From: PFJX01 sp964466195
GTDB taxonomy: Bacteria > Pseudomonadota > Gammaproteobacteria > Burkholderiales > Thiobacillaceae
Assembly (NCBI GenBank): GCA_964466195.1
Contig: CAYXMQ010000008.1
Location: 62,001-126,000 of the forward strand
Length of the DNA stretch: 64,000 nt
Direction of reading: 5' to 3'
The position numbers and the translations under genes were made by a program. The stretch's first letter is position 1. Every line of letters begins with the position of its first letter. The notes beneath the pieces were generated by a model. The model worked only from the letters and a program-made list of their open reading frames with translations, was not told the origin of the DNA and did no database searches. This document shows, piece after piece, positions 35,801-43,510 of this stretch.

Positions 35801-36023
35801 GCTCCAGGCCGTTCATTTCCTGTTCGATCAGTGTGGTGACCGAATCCTCCACCACCTGTGCGCTGGCGCCCGGATAGACCGCGGTGATCGCCAGTGCAGG
35901 CGGGGCGACTTCGGGATACTGCGAAATCGGCAGCTTGGGCAGGACCATGACCCCGGCCAGCACGATGGACAGTGCAATGACCCAGGCAAAGATCGGCCGG
36001 TCGATGAAGAAGCGGGGCAGCAT
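32883..36023 (-). CDS. RND multidrug efflux pump, HAE1 (AcrB) family
   Basis: Inner-membrane proton-driven exporter, 1046 aa, the normal AcrB length. It has 12 predicted helices and two large periplasmic loops. MLPRFFIDRPIFAWVIA is the standard N-terminus, the proton-relay pair is in LAIGIVVDDAIVVVENVERI, and GLPDEDQGY-like and SYGR-like loops are at the usual positions. It should export amphipathic drugs, dyes or detergents, though substrates cannot be read from sequence. It lies between adaptor and channel genes with gaps of 9 bp and an 8-bp overlap. Confidence 0.97.
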   Translation of the reverse strand: MLPRFFIDRPIFAWVIALSIVLAGVMVLPKLPISQYPEVAPPALAITAVYPGASAQVVEDSVTTLIEQEMNGLEHLLYLESNSDAAGVLTLTLTFASGTDLDIASVEAQNRVKRVEARLPEEVRRQGITVAKARRNFLMFLTIYSPDQSRNAIDLGSYTAANVLENLRRVPGVGEATLFGTEYAMRIWLDPLKLASFNMTPGEALKAVQAQNVQLATGELGQLPASPGQELAATVITQGRLSTPEQFGNILLRTASTGAAVRLKDVARVELGAQDYSVQARLNGRPTAAVGIKLAPDGNALETAAAVKARMAELAKFFPPGVSWDVPYDTSRFVEISIREVLFTLAEAFLLVFLVMWLFLQSLRAAIIPTIVVPISLIGTLVGLYLLGYSINVLSLFAMVLAIGIVVDDAIVVVENVERIMTKEGLGAREATSKAMGQIFGAIVGITVVLSAVFIPMAFFSGSVGAIYRQFAVTLVMTMGFSALLAISLTPALCATLFKGMTSEQMEHHTGFFGWFTRFFNGTTKRYMQGVAGFVKRPLRALLLFLAIAGAAVILLMRLPTGFLPDEDQGYLVSIVQLPSGATQERTVAVLTGLEQHFLKQPEVAKVVGVVGFSFFGKGQDAAIAFVRLKDWDERTGANEHALQVVQRANMALFSIKQAMIFSLNPPPIPELAAVGGFDFRLQDRSGLGREKLMEARNLVLGMAAQDPRLAGVRPEGKEPATQLLLDIDRVKAGSLGIDLGEMNQTLAVALGSAYVNDFIREGRVLRVVMQNDAGSRATPEGLLSLRVRTAKGDMVPLSEIATPRWVVGSPKLDRYNGVPAMKIAGGPAPGRSTGEAMQAMQEIAAKLPPGIGYEWSGTSFEERLSGAQAPLLFALSIIVVFMCLAALYESWTVPLAVVLVVPMGVFGAVLAVTLRDLPNDVYFKVGLIAIIGLSAKNAILIVEFARQLEAQGKATLDAVMEASKLRFRPIIMTSIAFIFGVLPLAISSGAGAASRQAIGTGVMGGMIAATLLAVFIVPVLYLVVRRLFPGPIRYHGAAVHGDDHA

Positions 36024-36032
36024 GTTGGGCTC

Positions 36033-37181
36033 CTACTTCGCCGCGGCAGCGGTCACGGCCGTAACCGGCATGCCCGGGCGCGCTTTCTGCACGCCATTGA
36101 CGATGACCCGCTCGCCGCCTTGCAGACCCTCGGCGATGATCCAGTCGGCACCGGACAGGCCACCGGTCTTCACCGGCTGCGCTGTCACCTTGCCATCGGC
36201 GCCGACGACCAGCACGGCCTGGCCCTGCGGCGAAACCTGCACGGCGCGTTGCGGTACCGTAATGACGTTTTCGGCCACCGCCACCGGCAGACGTACCGTG
36301 ACGAACTGGCCCGGCAGCAGGCTGCGCTGCGGGTTCGGGAACTCCGCGCGCAGTCCGACCGAGCCGGTCGCCGGATCCACCGCCAGATCGTTGAACAACA
36401 CCTTGCCGGGGTGCGGATATTCGCGGCCGTTTTCCAGCACCAGCTTCACCGGCGCCTGGCTGGCCTTGAGATTTCCCCGCTGCAGCGCAGCGCGCAGATT
36501 GAGGAAGTCGGCGCTGGACTGTGAGAAATTGACCCAGATCGGATCGTATTGTTCGATGTTGGCCAAAGCCGTCGCCTCGCCCTTGCCGACCAGCGCGCCT
36601 TCGGTAACCAGCGCGCGGCCGATGCGACCGGAAATCGGCGCGGTCACCGTGGCATAGGACAAGTCGATCTCGGCGCGCGCCAGTTCAGCATGCGCGGCCG
36701 CCACATCGGCGTCGGCTTGCGCCTTGGCGGCTACGGCCTGATCAACCTCCTGCTTGCTGACTGCGTTGCTGGCTACCAGCGCCTGCATGCGATCAAGATT
36801 CTGGCCGGCGATCAGTTTCTGCGCCTGACTACGCGCCAAGGCCGCCTTGGCTGCCGCCACATTCGCCGCCAGACTGCGGGCATCAATCCGGAACAACACT
36901 GCGCCGGCCCGCACCTCGCTGCCTTCGGTGTAACTGCGCTGCTCCAGTATGCCCTCGACACGCGCCCGCACTTCCGCCGTGCGCACGGCCTGCAGGCGTC
37001 CCGGCGCTTCCAGCGTGCGCGGTACATTGCGCGGCGCCACGCTGATCACCTCCACCTCCGGCGGCGGCATGCCGCCGGCCGGTCCGCCTTGCGGCGGCGC
37101 AGATTGCGGTTTGCAGGCTGACAGCGACAGCAGGGCAAGGACCGGCAAAGCGGCAAGGATGGCGTAGGTGGCGCGATTCAC
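36033..37181 (-). CDS. RND efflux periplasmic adaptor (AcrA/MexA type)
   Basis: Membrane-fusion lipoprotein of 382 aa. It has a lipobox LSAC near residue 22, a lipoyl half-motif (VRARVEGILEQRSYTEGSEV), a coiled-coil hairpin (about 95-165, AKAALARSQAQKLIAGQNLD), and the matching lipoyl half TVTAPISGRIGRALVTEG. Beta-barrel and membrane-proximal domains follow. The frame opens at 37238, but the GTG at 37181 is preceded by AGGAG at five-base spacing and gives the proper signal peptide. It is the first gene of the operon, divergent from the TetR gene, with the operator between. Confidence 0.95.
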   Translation of the reverse strand: MNRATYAILAALPVLALLSLSACKPQSAPPQGGPAGGMPPPEVEVISVAPRNVPRTLEAPGRLQAVRTAEVRARVEGILEQRSYTEGSEVRAGAVLFRIDARSLAANVAAAKAALARSQAQKLIAGQNLDRMQALVASNAVSKQEVDQAVAAKAQADADVAAAHAELARAEIDLSYATVTAPISGRIGRALVTEGALVGKGEATALANIEQYDPIWVNFSQSSADFLNLRAALQRGNLKASQAPVKLVLENGREYPHPGKVLFNDLAVDPATGSVGLRAEFPNPQRSLLPGQFVTVRLPVAVAENVITVPQRAVQVSPQGQAVLVVGADGKVTAQPVKTGGLSGADWIIAEGLQGGERVIVNGVQKARPGMPVTAVTAAAAK

Positions 37182-37203
37182 AGTAGCTCCTGGCCGGACG
37201 GCC

Positions 37204-37231
37204 TTGATTGAGTGTCGTCGGATTCTATATA
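37204..37231 (+). promoter_or_regulatory. Sigma-70 promoter of the TetR repressor gene
   Basis: TTGATT at 37204-37209 and TATATA at 37226-37231 are separated by 16 bp, close to consensus. The -10 box overlaps the left half of the palindrome at 37228-37251, so the repressor would block its own transcription. Confidence 0.5.
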
Positions 37232-37251
37232 CATCCAAGCTTGTATGTATA
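37228..37251. promoter_or_regulatory. AcrR-like 24-bp palindromic operator
   Basis: A 24-bp inverted repeat with only one mismatched pair: TATACAT and ATGTATA arms around CAAGCTTG. Size and ACAT/ATGT half sites resemble the E. coli AcrR operator. It sits in the divergent space, 47 bp from the adaptor start and 78 bp from the repressor start, so it can control both transcripts. Confidence 0.75.
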
Positions 37252-37328
37252 CGGAAGGGGTTGCAGGGGTATTACACTATTCGGCGCCACTCTACGAGTT
37301 CCCGCAACGATCTGAAAAGCTACCGTCA

Positions 37329-37943
37329 ATGGCCCGTCGCACCAAGGCAGAAGCCCAGGAAACCCGCACCCAGCTGCTGGATACGGCGGAAGCCGTGTTT
37401 CGCGAGAAAGGTGTTTCGCGCACCACGCTCACGGACATCGCCAATGCAGCCGGCGTTACGCGCGGTGCAATCTACTGGCATTTCGAAAACAAGGCCGATC
37501 TGTTCGTCGCGATGTGCGACCGCGCCACTTTGCCGTTGGAAACCATGTTCGATAGTGTTGCCGACCCGGATTTGCCCGATCCGCTGGCCAAACTGCGTGA
37601 AGGTTGTGTCGAAGTGCTGCGCCGGGCCGAACAGGATCAGCGTTGCCGACGCGTGTTCGAAATTCTCAATTTCAAATGCGAATTCGTCGATGATCTTGCA
37701 CCCACCATGCTGCGTCGCAAGGAATGCCGCCAGGGCGCCAAGGACATCATCGAGCGGAACCTGCAACTGGCCATCGAGCGCGGCCAGATTCCGGTGACCA
37801 CCGACGTCCACCGCGCCGCGATCGGCCTGTTTTCCTACATCGACGGACTGATCGTCAACTGGAGCATGGAATCCGAAAGCTATTCGCTGGCCGAGCAGGC
37901 CGGCGCGTTGGTCGATATCTATATCGATGGCTTGCGGAAATAG
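37329..37943 (+). CDS. TetR family repressor of the RND efflux operon (AcrR-like)
   Basis: A 204-aa regulator with an N-terminal TetR helix-turn-helix: ETRTQLLDTAEAVFREKGV, TTLTDIANAAGVTRGAIYWHF and NKADLFVAMCD, which is the AcrR/TtgR/MexZ pattern. The C-terminal ligand domain has the AcrR-type QGAKDIIERNLQLAIERGQI and VHRAAIGLFSYIDGLIVNW. The frame is open from 37212, but the ATG at 37329 starts the canonical ARRTKAEAQETR. It is divergent from the efflux operon across an AcrR-like palindrome, so it almost surely represses the pump and itself until a toxic ligand binds. Confidence 0.94.
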   Translation: MARRTKAEAQETRTQLLDTAEAVFREKGVSRTTLTDIANAAGVTRGAIYWHFENKADLFVAMCDRATLPLETMFDSVADPDLPDPLAKLREGCVEVLRRAEQDQRCRRVFEILNFKCEFVDDLAPTMLRRKECRQGAKDIIERNLQLAIERGQIPVTTDVHRAAIGLFSYIDGLIVNWSMESESYSLAEQAGALVDIYIDGLRK

Positions 37944-37971
37944 CGCGAGCGGGAAGGGCGCACCGTGTCCA

Positions 37972-39228
37972 TCAGAACCATGGCACATCATCATTGATGA
38001 GTGTGCGCATCGCTGTAAGCATGGCTACGCCTTCACCGAAACTGCCGCCCACCGGGTGGGTGACATCCAGGTAAAAGGTTTCATCCGGTTCTGCAAAATA
38101 GTCTCCGATGAGTTCCACGGGTATGACCGCCTGATTTTCGTCAGGGTACAGAATTAACTTGCCGTGGACGGCAATGTAGTCTTCGCCGGCCTTGGCGGTG
38201 CCGTCACGCGTTGCGTAATCCACGCTCAGCCATTGATCCGGGGTATCGCGTACGCCGGTGAACTGCAGCAGGAAATAGGTCGTGCTCGTGCCGCTGTTTC
38301 CCTCGTTCTGCGCTTTTATGACTGCATCCGGTTTGGTTGGCGCATTGGGATCGTTTGCGCGCAGGCTCTGATCAATCCATTGCTGGTAATGACTGATGCG
38401 TTGCCAGGCCGCGATTTCACCAAAGCTGCTGTTTATGGAGCCGTCGATGTCTGGATAAACTTGCCCTTGACTCAGGCTTGCCGTGTAGCTGGCTACCCCC
38501 GCGACGAGACCGTCAATAAAAGCCGGCCCGCCGCTGTCGCCGGGAGAGATCAAGCCTTCATTCAGGCCTAAACCTAAGTCGTAGCGGTCAATAAGGCGAC
38601 CGAGCGCATCGTTATTCGCACTTCCGTTGTCAAAGTCGGCAATGAGCTGGCTGCCTTCGGCAGGGTCCCATGCCAAGCCCGACCCAAAATGGGTTTTCAG
38701 CACGGCGGCCTCAACGTCAAACCGATTGCTGGCTTTTAGCCGCAGCGGTGCGCTGCTGAAGTTATCCAGCGTCCCCCCGTCTCCCGTGCCAGGTACGCCG
38801 TAACCTGCAAAGCTGAAAACCCGGCCGATTTCGTCGCTGTCGCGGTAAAGGTTGTGACGCTCGGCTTGGGTCGGCGCGCTGCTGGTCAGCCAAACCAATG
38901 CAAGATCATGGTTTTGATCAACGGGATCGTAGTTCGAATGCAGGCTCACTTGGCTGCTGCTGACTGATTGATCGCCTGCTTCCGTCTCGAAGTGGACCGT
39001 GGCTGAGTAGCTGCCATTTGTGAACAGATGCGCCGCTGTCAAAACGGCGCGACCGTCGAACAGCAACACGCCGGTGCCGTAATACCCGGCAGCGGCGACG
39101 CGCACCACACCGTCGAAAGCATCACCGGGGTAGGCGCGGTTTCGAGTATCGGTATAGGGGGTAACGGTGGTTACCAAAGCAAGTTCAAAGTCGTTTTCAT
39201 TGATCGGAATCTTCCTCGATTTCGCCAA
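37972..39228 (-). CDS. Trypsin-like serine protease with C-terminal Calx-beta domain
   Basis: A 418-aa protein with an S1-type protease domain (about 30-290) and a Calx-beta domain (about 310-410). The triad is visible: His in VLTAAHLF, Asp in NHDLALVWL, Ser in SPGDSGGPAF. The Calx-beta part has VDYATRDGTAKAGEDYIAV and ends TLINDDVPWF. No Sec signal peptide precedes the protease domain, unusual for such an enzyme, which suggests type I secretion or a misplaced start. The frame is open upstream to a stop near 39345 with no ATG or GTG; the TTG at 39228 is the only normal start codon seen. It converges on the TetR gene. Confidence 0.85.
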   Translation of the reverse strand: MAKSRKIPINENDFELALVTTVTPYTDTRNRAYPGDAFDGVVRVAAAGYYGTGVLLFDGRAVLTAAHLFTNGSYSATVHFETEAGDQSVSSSQVSLHSNYDPVDQNHDLALVWLTSSAPTQAERHNLYRDSDEIGRVFSFAGYGVPGTGDGGTLDNFSSAPLRLKASNRFDVEAAVLKTHFGSGLAWDPAEGSQLIADFDNGSANNDALGRLIDRYDLGLGLNEGLISPGDSGGPAFIDGLVAGVASYTASLSQGQVYPDIDGSINSSFGEIAAWQRISHYQQWIDQSLRANDPNAPTKPDAVIKAQNEGNSGTSTTYFLLQFTGVRDTPDQWLSVDYATRDGTAKAGEDYIAVHGKLILYPDENQAVIPVELIGDYFAEPDETFYLDVTHPVGGSFGEGVAMLTAMRTLINDDVPWF

Positions 39229-39419
39229 TCCCGCAATTTTTCCCGCTAATTCTGCCTCTAGTGTGATCGTGGCGCTGTTACCAGAATATGTACCTGTTTT
39301 ATTTCGTCTGAACGAGTATAGGAAGTTGGCATGAAAGAATCAGCCGCGCTGAATTTCCTGCTGCTGCCTGCATGGCGTGGGCTGGAAGTGAAGGATGGGT
39401 TCGGTCTGTCGAGGGCGCG

Positions 39420-41225
39420 TCACGGAATCGCTTCTTTGTCTTCCCTTTGTTGCAACCGCCACATCGCGGCATAGCGGCCATCCTCGGCCAGCAGCGCCGC
39501 GTGGTTGCCGCGTTCGACGATGCGGCCGTTTTCCAGTACCAGTATCTCGTCGGCATCGACCACGGTGGAAAGACGATGCGCGATGACCAGCGTGGTGCGG
39601 TTTTCCGAGATGCGGCTGAGTTCGTTCTGGATCGCTTGCTCGGTGCCGCTGTCGAGCGAGGAGGTGGCTTCGTCGAACACCAGTATCGGCGGGTTTTTCA
39701 GGATGGCGCGGGCGATCGCGACGCGTTGTTTTTCGCCGCCGGAGAGTTTCAGGCCGCGTTCACCGACCACGGTTTCGTAGCCGTCCGGCAGGCCTGCGAT
39801 GAAACGGTCGAGGCTGGCGGCGCGGGCGGCTTCGAGGACTTCGGTGCGCGTGGCCTCCGGGCGGCCATAGGCGATGTTGTGGTACAGGCTGTCGTTGAAC
39901 AGCACGGTGTCCTGCGGCACGATGCCGATGCTTTTGCGCAGGCTGGCCTGGGTGACCTGGCGGATGTCCTGGCCATCGACGCGAATGCAGCCGCTGCCGA
40001 CATCGTAAAAACGAAACAGCAGGCGCGACAGCGTCGATTTTCCGGCCCCGCTGGTGCCGACCACGGCCAGCTTGCGCCCGGCCGGAATGGTGAAGCTGAC
40101 GTCATGCAGTATCGGCCGGCGCGCATCGTAAGCGAAGCCGACATGCTCGAAGCGGACTTCGCCCTGGCTGGCGGCCAGCGGCTGAGCCTCGGCGACATCG
40201 GTGATTTCAGGCGGCTTGTGCAGCAGGCCGAACAGCTTCTCCATGTCGGTCAGCGCGTTGCGTATCTCGCGATACACCGTGCCGAGGAAGTTGAGCGGCA
40301 CGAACAGCTGGATCAGGTAGGCATTGACCAGCACCAGGTCGCCCAGGGTCATGCTTTTGTCGGCCACGCCCTGCGCCGCCAAGCCCATCATCGCGGTGAC
40401 GCCGAGGGCGATGATGAAGGCCTGGCCGCCATTCAGCCAGGCCAGCGAGATTTCACTTTGCACCGAAGCGTCTTCGGCGCGCCTAAGGTCGCTTTTCAGG
40501 CGCTCGGCTTCGTAGTGTTCGTTGTTGAAATATTTCACCGTCTCATAGTTGAGCAGGCTGTCGACGGCGCGGGCGTTGGCGGCGGCGTCGGTTTCGTTCA
40601 TCGCGCGGCGGTATTTCAGCCGCCAGTTGGTGATCGCCACGGTAAAGGCGATGTAGACCGCCAGAGTCATCAGCGTGATGGCGCCGAACCAGGGGTCGTA
40701 TTTGACGAACAGCACGCCGGCGACCATCAGGATTTCCAGCAGCGTCGGGCCGATGTTGAACAGCGTGAAATTGATCAGGAAGCGGATCGAGCGTGCCCCG
40801 CGTTCGATATCCACGGCCAAACCGCCGGTGCGGCGTTCGAGATGAAAGCGCAGCGATTGCGCATGCAGATGCTGGAACACGTCGTGGATGACACCGCGCA
40901 TCGCGCGTTGCAGGACGCGGGCGAAGAGGGCGTCGCGCAGTTCGGTGAAGGCGGTATTGCCGAAACGCAACAGGCCATACAGCACGATGAAGATCAGCGG
41001 CAGAACCAAGGTCTCCGCACTGGGATGTTGCAGCCGATCGACGATTTCCTTCAGCACCAGCGGTACAGAGACATTGGCGACCTTGGCGCACAGCAGCAGG
41101 CCGAAAGCGGCAATGACGCGGTGCTTGTATTGCCAGACGTAAGGAAACAGCGACCAGGCGGCGCGCCATTGGCTGGCGCTGGTGTGCGGGGTCATCGTGT
41201 CGGCGCTGAGGCGGTGGTGGGACAT
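39420..41225 (-). CDS. ATM1-type ABC transporter (heavy metal/glutathione exporter family)
   Basis: A 601-aa fused half-transporter: a six-helix membrane domain (about 20-330) and an ATPase domain (about 355-590). It has Walker A VGTSGAGKSTLSR, the Q loop IGIVPQDTVLFNDS, signature LSGGEKQRVAIAR, Walker B PILVFDEATSSLD and the switch His in IAHRLSTV. RHLSRFLE-like and RGARSIRFLINFTLFNIGPT segments match the ATM1/AtmA/ABCB7 group, which exports glutathione-linked compounds and confers metal tolerance. No accessory genes are adjacent. Confidence 0.92.
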   Translation of the reverse strand: MSHHRLSADTMTPHTSASQWRAAWSLFPYVWQYKHRVIAAFGLLLCAKVANVSVPLVLKEIVDRLQHPSAETLVLPLIFIVLYGLLRFGNTAFTELRDALFARVLQRAMRGVIHDVFQHLHAQSLRFHLERRTGGLAVDIERGARSIRFLINFTLFNIGPTLLEILMVAGVLFVKYDPWFGAITLMTLAVYIAFTVAITNWRLKYRRAMNETDAAANARAVDSLLNYETVKYFNNEHYEAERLKSDLRRAEDASVQSEISLAWLNGGQAFIIALGVTAMMGLAAQGVADKSMTLGDLVLVNAYLIQLFVPLNFLGTVYREIRNALTDMEKLFGLLHKPPEITDVAEAQPLAASQGEVRFEHVGFAYDARRPILHDVSFTIPAGRKLAVVGTSGAGKSTLSRLLFRFYDVGSGCIRVDGQDIRQVTQASLRKSIGIVPQDTVLFNDSLYHNIAYGRPEATRTEVLEAARAASLDRFIAGLPDGYETVVGERGLKLSGGEKQRVAIARAILKNPPILVFDEATSSLDSGTEQAIQNELSRISENRTTLVIAHRLSTVVDADEILVLENGRIVERGNHAALLAEDGRYAAMWRLQQREDKEAIP

Positions 41226-41287
41226 TACGGGTAGCGAAGTCGAGACGGGCCGCTATTGTCCCGGAAAGCGCGTCCGGGGACGCTTGG

Positions 41288-43447
41288 TCAATCCGTCGGA
41301 CGGCTCAGAATCTCGGTCGCCGATTCGGCGTTGACTGCGCGGCTGAAGAAGAAGCCCTGATAGGTGTCGCAGCCGAGCGACTGGAGGTAGTCGAGTTGTT
41401 CCTGCGTTTCCACGCCTTCCGCGACGACCTTCAGCTTGAGGCCTTTGGCCATCGCGGCGATGCCCGCGACGATGGTGCTGCCGTTGTTGGTGTGGCCGGT
41501 GAGGTCGTGGATGAAGCTGCGGTCGATCTTGATGGTATGGATGGGCAGCTTCTTCAGATAGGACAGCGAGGAGTAGCCGGTGCCGAAATCGTCGATGGAA
41601 ATCTCGACGCCCATTTCCGCCAGTTTGCGCAGTTTTGTGATGGCGCCATCCATATCGCGCATCAGCGCGCTTTCGGTGATCTCGATTTCGATGCCATGAC
41701 CATCCGGCATGTGCTTGTGCAGGCAATGCAGGAATTTTTCGATGAATTGCGGATGTTCGATCTGGCGCGCGGACAGGTTGATCGCCATCGTGATCGGCGG
41801 CAAGGCGGCGTCGCGCCAGAGCCGGGCCTGGCGGCAGGCGGCCGTCATGACCCACTCGCTGATCGGTGCGATGAGACCGGATTCCTCGGCGATCGGGATG
41901 AAGTCGTTCGGGGAAACGATGCCGCGGGTCGGGTGGTTCCAGCGGATCAACGCTTCCATGCCACGCACGCGCTGGCTTTCTACGGCAACCTGGGGCTGGT
42001 AAAAGACTTCGAATTCTTTCTTTTCCAGGGCATGGCGCATTTCGTTTTCGATCGCCAGGCGACCGGTATACGACTTGTGCAGATCCTGGGTGAAAAACTT
42101 GTAGTCGTTGCGGCCATGATCTTTGGCGTGATACATCGCGATATCGGCATGCTTGATCAGCGTTTCGATGTTGTCGCCGTCATCGGGGTAAATGGCGATG
42201 CCGATGCTCATGCCGGCATACAGCTCGTTGCCTTCGACGCTGAACGGTTGCTTCAGCGAGGCGATGACCTTCTGCGCGATGTAGGCGGCGTTATCGCGCG
42301 TACGGATGTGCGGCAGCAGCAGCATGAATTCGTCGCCGCCGATGCGCGCCAGCGTGTCGCCTTCGCGCAGGCAGCTGCGCAGCCTGAGCGCGAGGGCTTG
42401 CAACAGGCCGTCGCCGACCAGATGGCCGAGTGTGTCGTTGACCACCTTGAAGTGATCCATGTCGAGAAACAAGGTCGCCATGGTCTGGCCGTGGCGTTTG
42501 GCGTGCACCATCGCCTGGCCGAGGCGGTCCTTGAACAGGGCTCGATTGGGCAGGCCGGTGAGCAAGTCGTGATAGGCCTGAAACGTGATGGTGGCCTCGG
42601 CTTGCTTGCGCGCACTGATGTCGCGGGCCACGCCATAGGTGCCGATGAAGTCGCCCATGCCCAGACTGGTGGGGCGATACATGCCCATGGCGGACAGTTC
42701 CACCACGACGCGCTGCTCGGAAGTTCGTTCGGTCAGGCTGCTCAACAGATCGTCCTTGCGCCGCAGCAGCAACTCGAAATTGCGCGTGGCGCGATCGCCG
42801 GTGCGGCGCTCATTGAACCGGAACAAAGCGGTCTCGACCTGATCCGGGGCGATCAGCGTGGTGTAGTCGCGGCCGACCAGCTCGCCCGGCATGTAGCCCA
42901 GCGTGAGGCTGACGCTGTCGTTGAGATAAGTGAAGCGGCCATCGGCATCGAGGGTGTAGATGACATCCGGCGAGGTGTTGACCAGCAGCCGATGCCATTG
43001 CTCGGATTGTTCGAGCTGATGCAGCATGCGCGCGTTTTCGCGCTCAAGTTCCAGCTTGCGCACCAGGTTGCGCACGGTCTTGATCAGCTCTTCCGGTTCG
43101 TACGGCTTACGTAGATAGTCGTAGGCGCCCAGGCGCAGCGACTGGATGGCGGAATCGATTTCACCGTCGCCGCTGGCGACGATGATGCGGCAGTCGGGCT
43201 GGCGGGTGCGGATGAAAGCCATGATTTCGTGCCCGGTGCCATCCGGCAGGTGCAGGTCGAGCAAGGCCAGGTCATAGTGTTTTTCCGCCAGCAGCGCATA
43301 AGCCTGCCCGACGCTCAGTGCGGCGTCGATGCTGTGGACGTACTGCGCCAGCAGCAGGCGGGTGCTTTCCAGATAGCGCGGTTCGTCTTCAACAATCAGC
43401 AGGTTGATCAACGATTGGTTTGAGCTGGGGACCGCTTTGCCTAGCAT
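41288..43447 (-). CDS. REC-PAS-GGDEF-EAL response regulator
   Basis: A 719-aa cytosolic response regulator for c-di-GMP metabolism. A receiver domain (about 15-130) has the acidic pair VEDEP and phospho-acceptor D64 in ALLDLHLPDG. A coiled linker and a PAS domain (about 150-280) follow. The GGDEF domain (about 290-450) has an intact RIGGDEF active site and the EAL domain (about 465-715) the GMEALIRW motif plus IDDFGTGYSSLSYLKKLP. Both activities are possible; which dominates cannot be told. It lies downstream of the HDOD histidine kinase with a 63-bp gap, and that kinase is the likely phosphate donor. Confidence 0.95.
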   Translation of the reverse strand: MLGKAVPSSNQSLINLLIVEDEPRYLESTRLLLAQYVHSIDAALSVGQAYALLAEKHYDLALLDLHLPDGTGHEIMAFIRTRQPDCRIIVASGDGEIDSAIQSLRLGAYDYLRKPYEPEELIKTVRNLVRKLELERENARMLHQLEQSEQWHRLLVNTSPDVIYTLDADGRFTYLNDSVSLTLGYMPGELVGRDYTTLIAPDQVETALFRFNERRTGDRATRNFELLLRRKDDLLSSLTERTSEQRVVVELSAMGMYRPTSLGMGDFIGTYGVARDISARKQAEATITFQAYHDLLTGLPNRALFKDRLGQAMVHAKRHGQTMATLFLDMDHFKVVNDTLGHLVGDGLLQALALRLRSCLREGDTLARIGGDEFMLLLPHIRTRDNAAYIAQKVIASLKQPFSVEGNELYAGMSIGIAIYPDDGDNIETLIKHADIAMYHAKDHGRNDYKFFTQDLHKSYTGRLAIENEMRHALEKKEFEVFYQPQVAVESQRVRGMEALIRWNHPTRGIVSPNDFIPIAEESGLIAPISEWVMTAACRQARLWRDAALPPITMAINLSARQIEHPQFIEKFLHCLHKHMPDGHGIEIEITESALMRDMDGAITKLRKLAEMGVEISIDDFGTGYSSLSYLKKLPIHTIKIDRSFIHDLTGHTNNGSTIVAGIAAMAKGLKLKVVAEGVETQEQLDYLQSLGCDTYQGFFFSRAVNAESATEILSRPTD

Positions 43448-43473
43448 CAGCTAACCTTTTGATTGGTCGGTAA

Positions 43474-43489
43474 AACCCGTTAACGGGTT
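43474..43489 (-). terminator. Possible attenuator between the kinase and response regulator genes
   Basis: AACCCGTTAACGGGTT is a perfect 16-bp palindrome. On the minus strand it is followed by TTACC, giving only a short T run. It could be a weak terminator or RNA-stability hairpin that sets the ratio of the two signalling proteins, or a protein-binding site. Confidence 0.35.
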
Positions 43490-43510
43490 ATGGCAACATT
43501 GATAGCATGA

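Noticed and set aside
39372..41234. A 620-codon plus-strand frame
   Set aside because: Antisense to the ABC transporter, which has all its ATPase motifs in the minus frame; composition is of shadow type.
41396..43114. A 572-codon plus-strand frame
   Set aside because: Antisense to the REC-PAS-GGDEF-EAL gene, whose motifs are complete.
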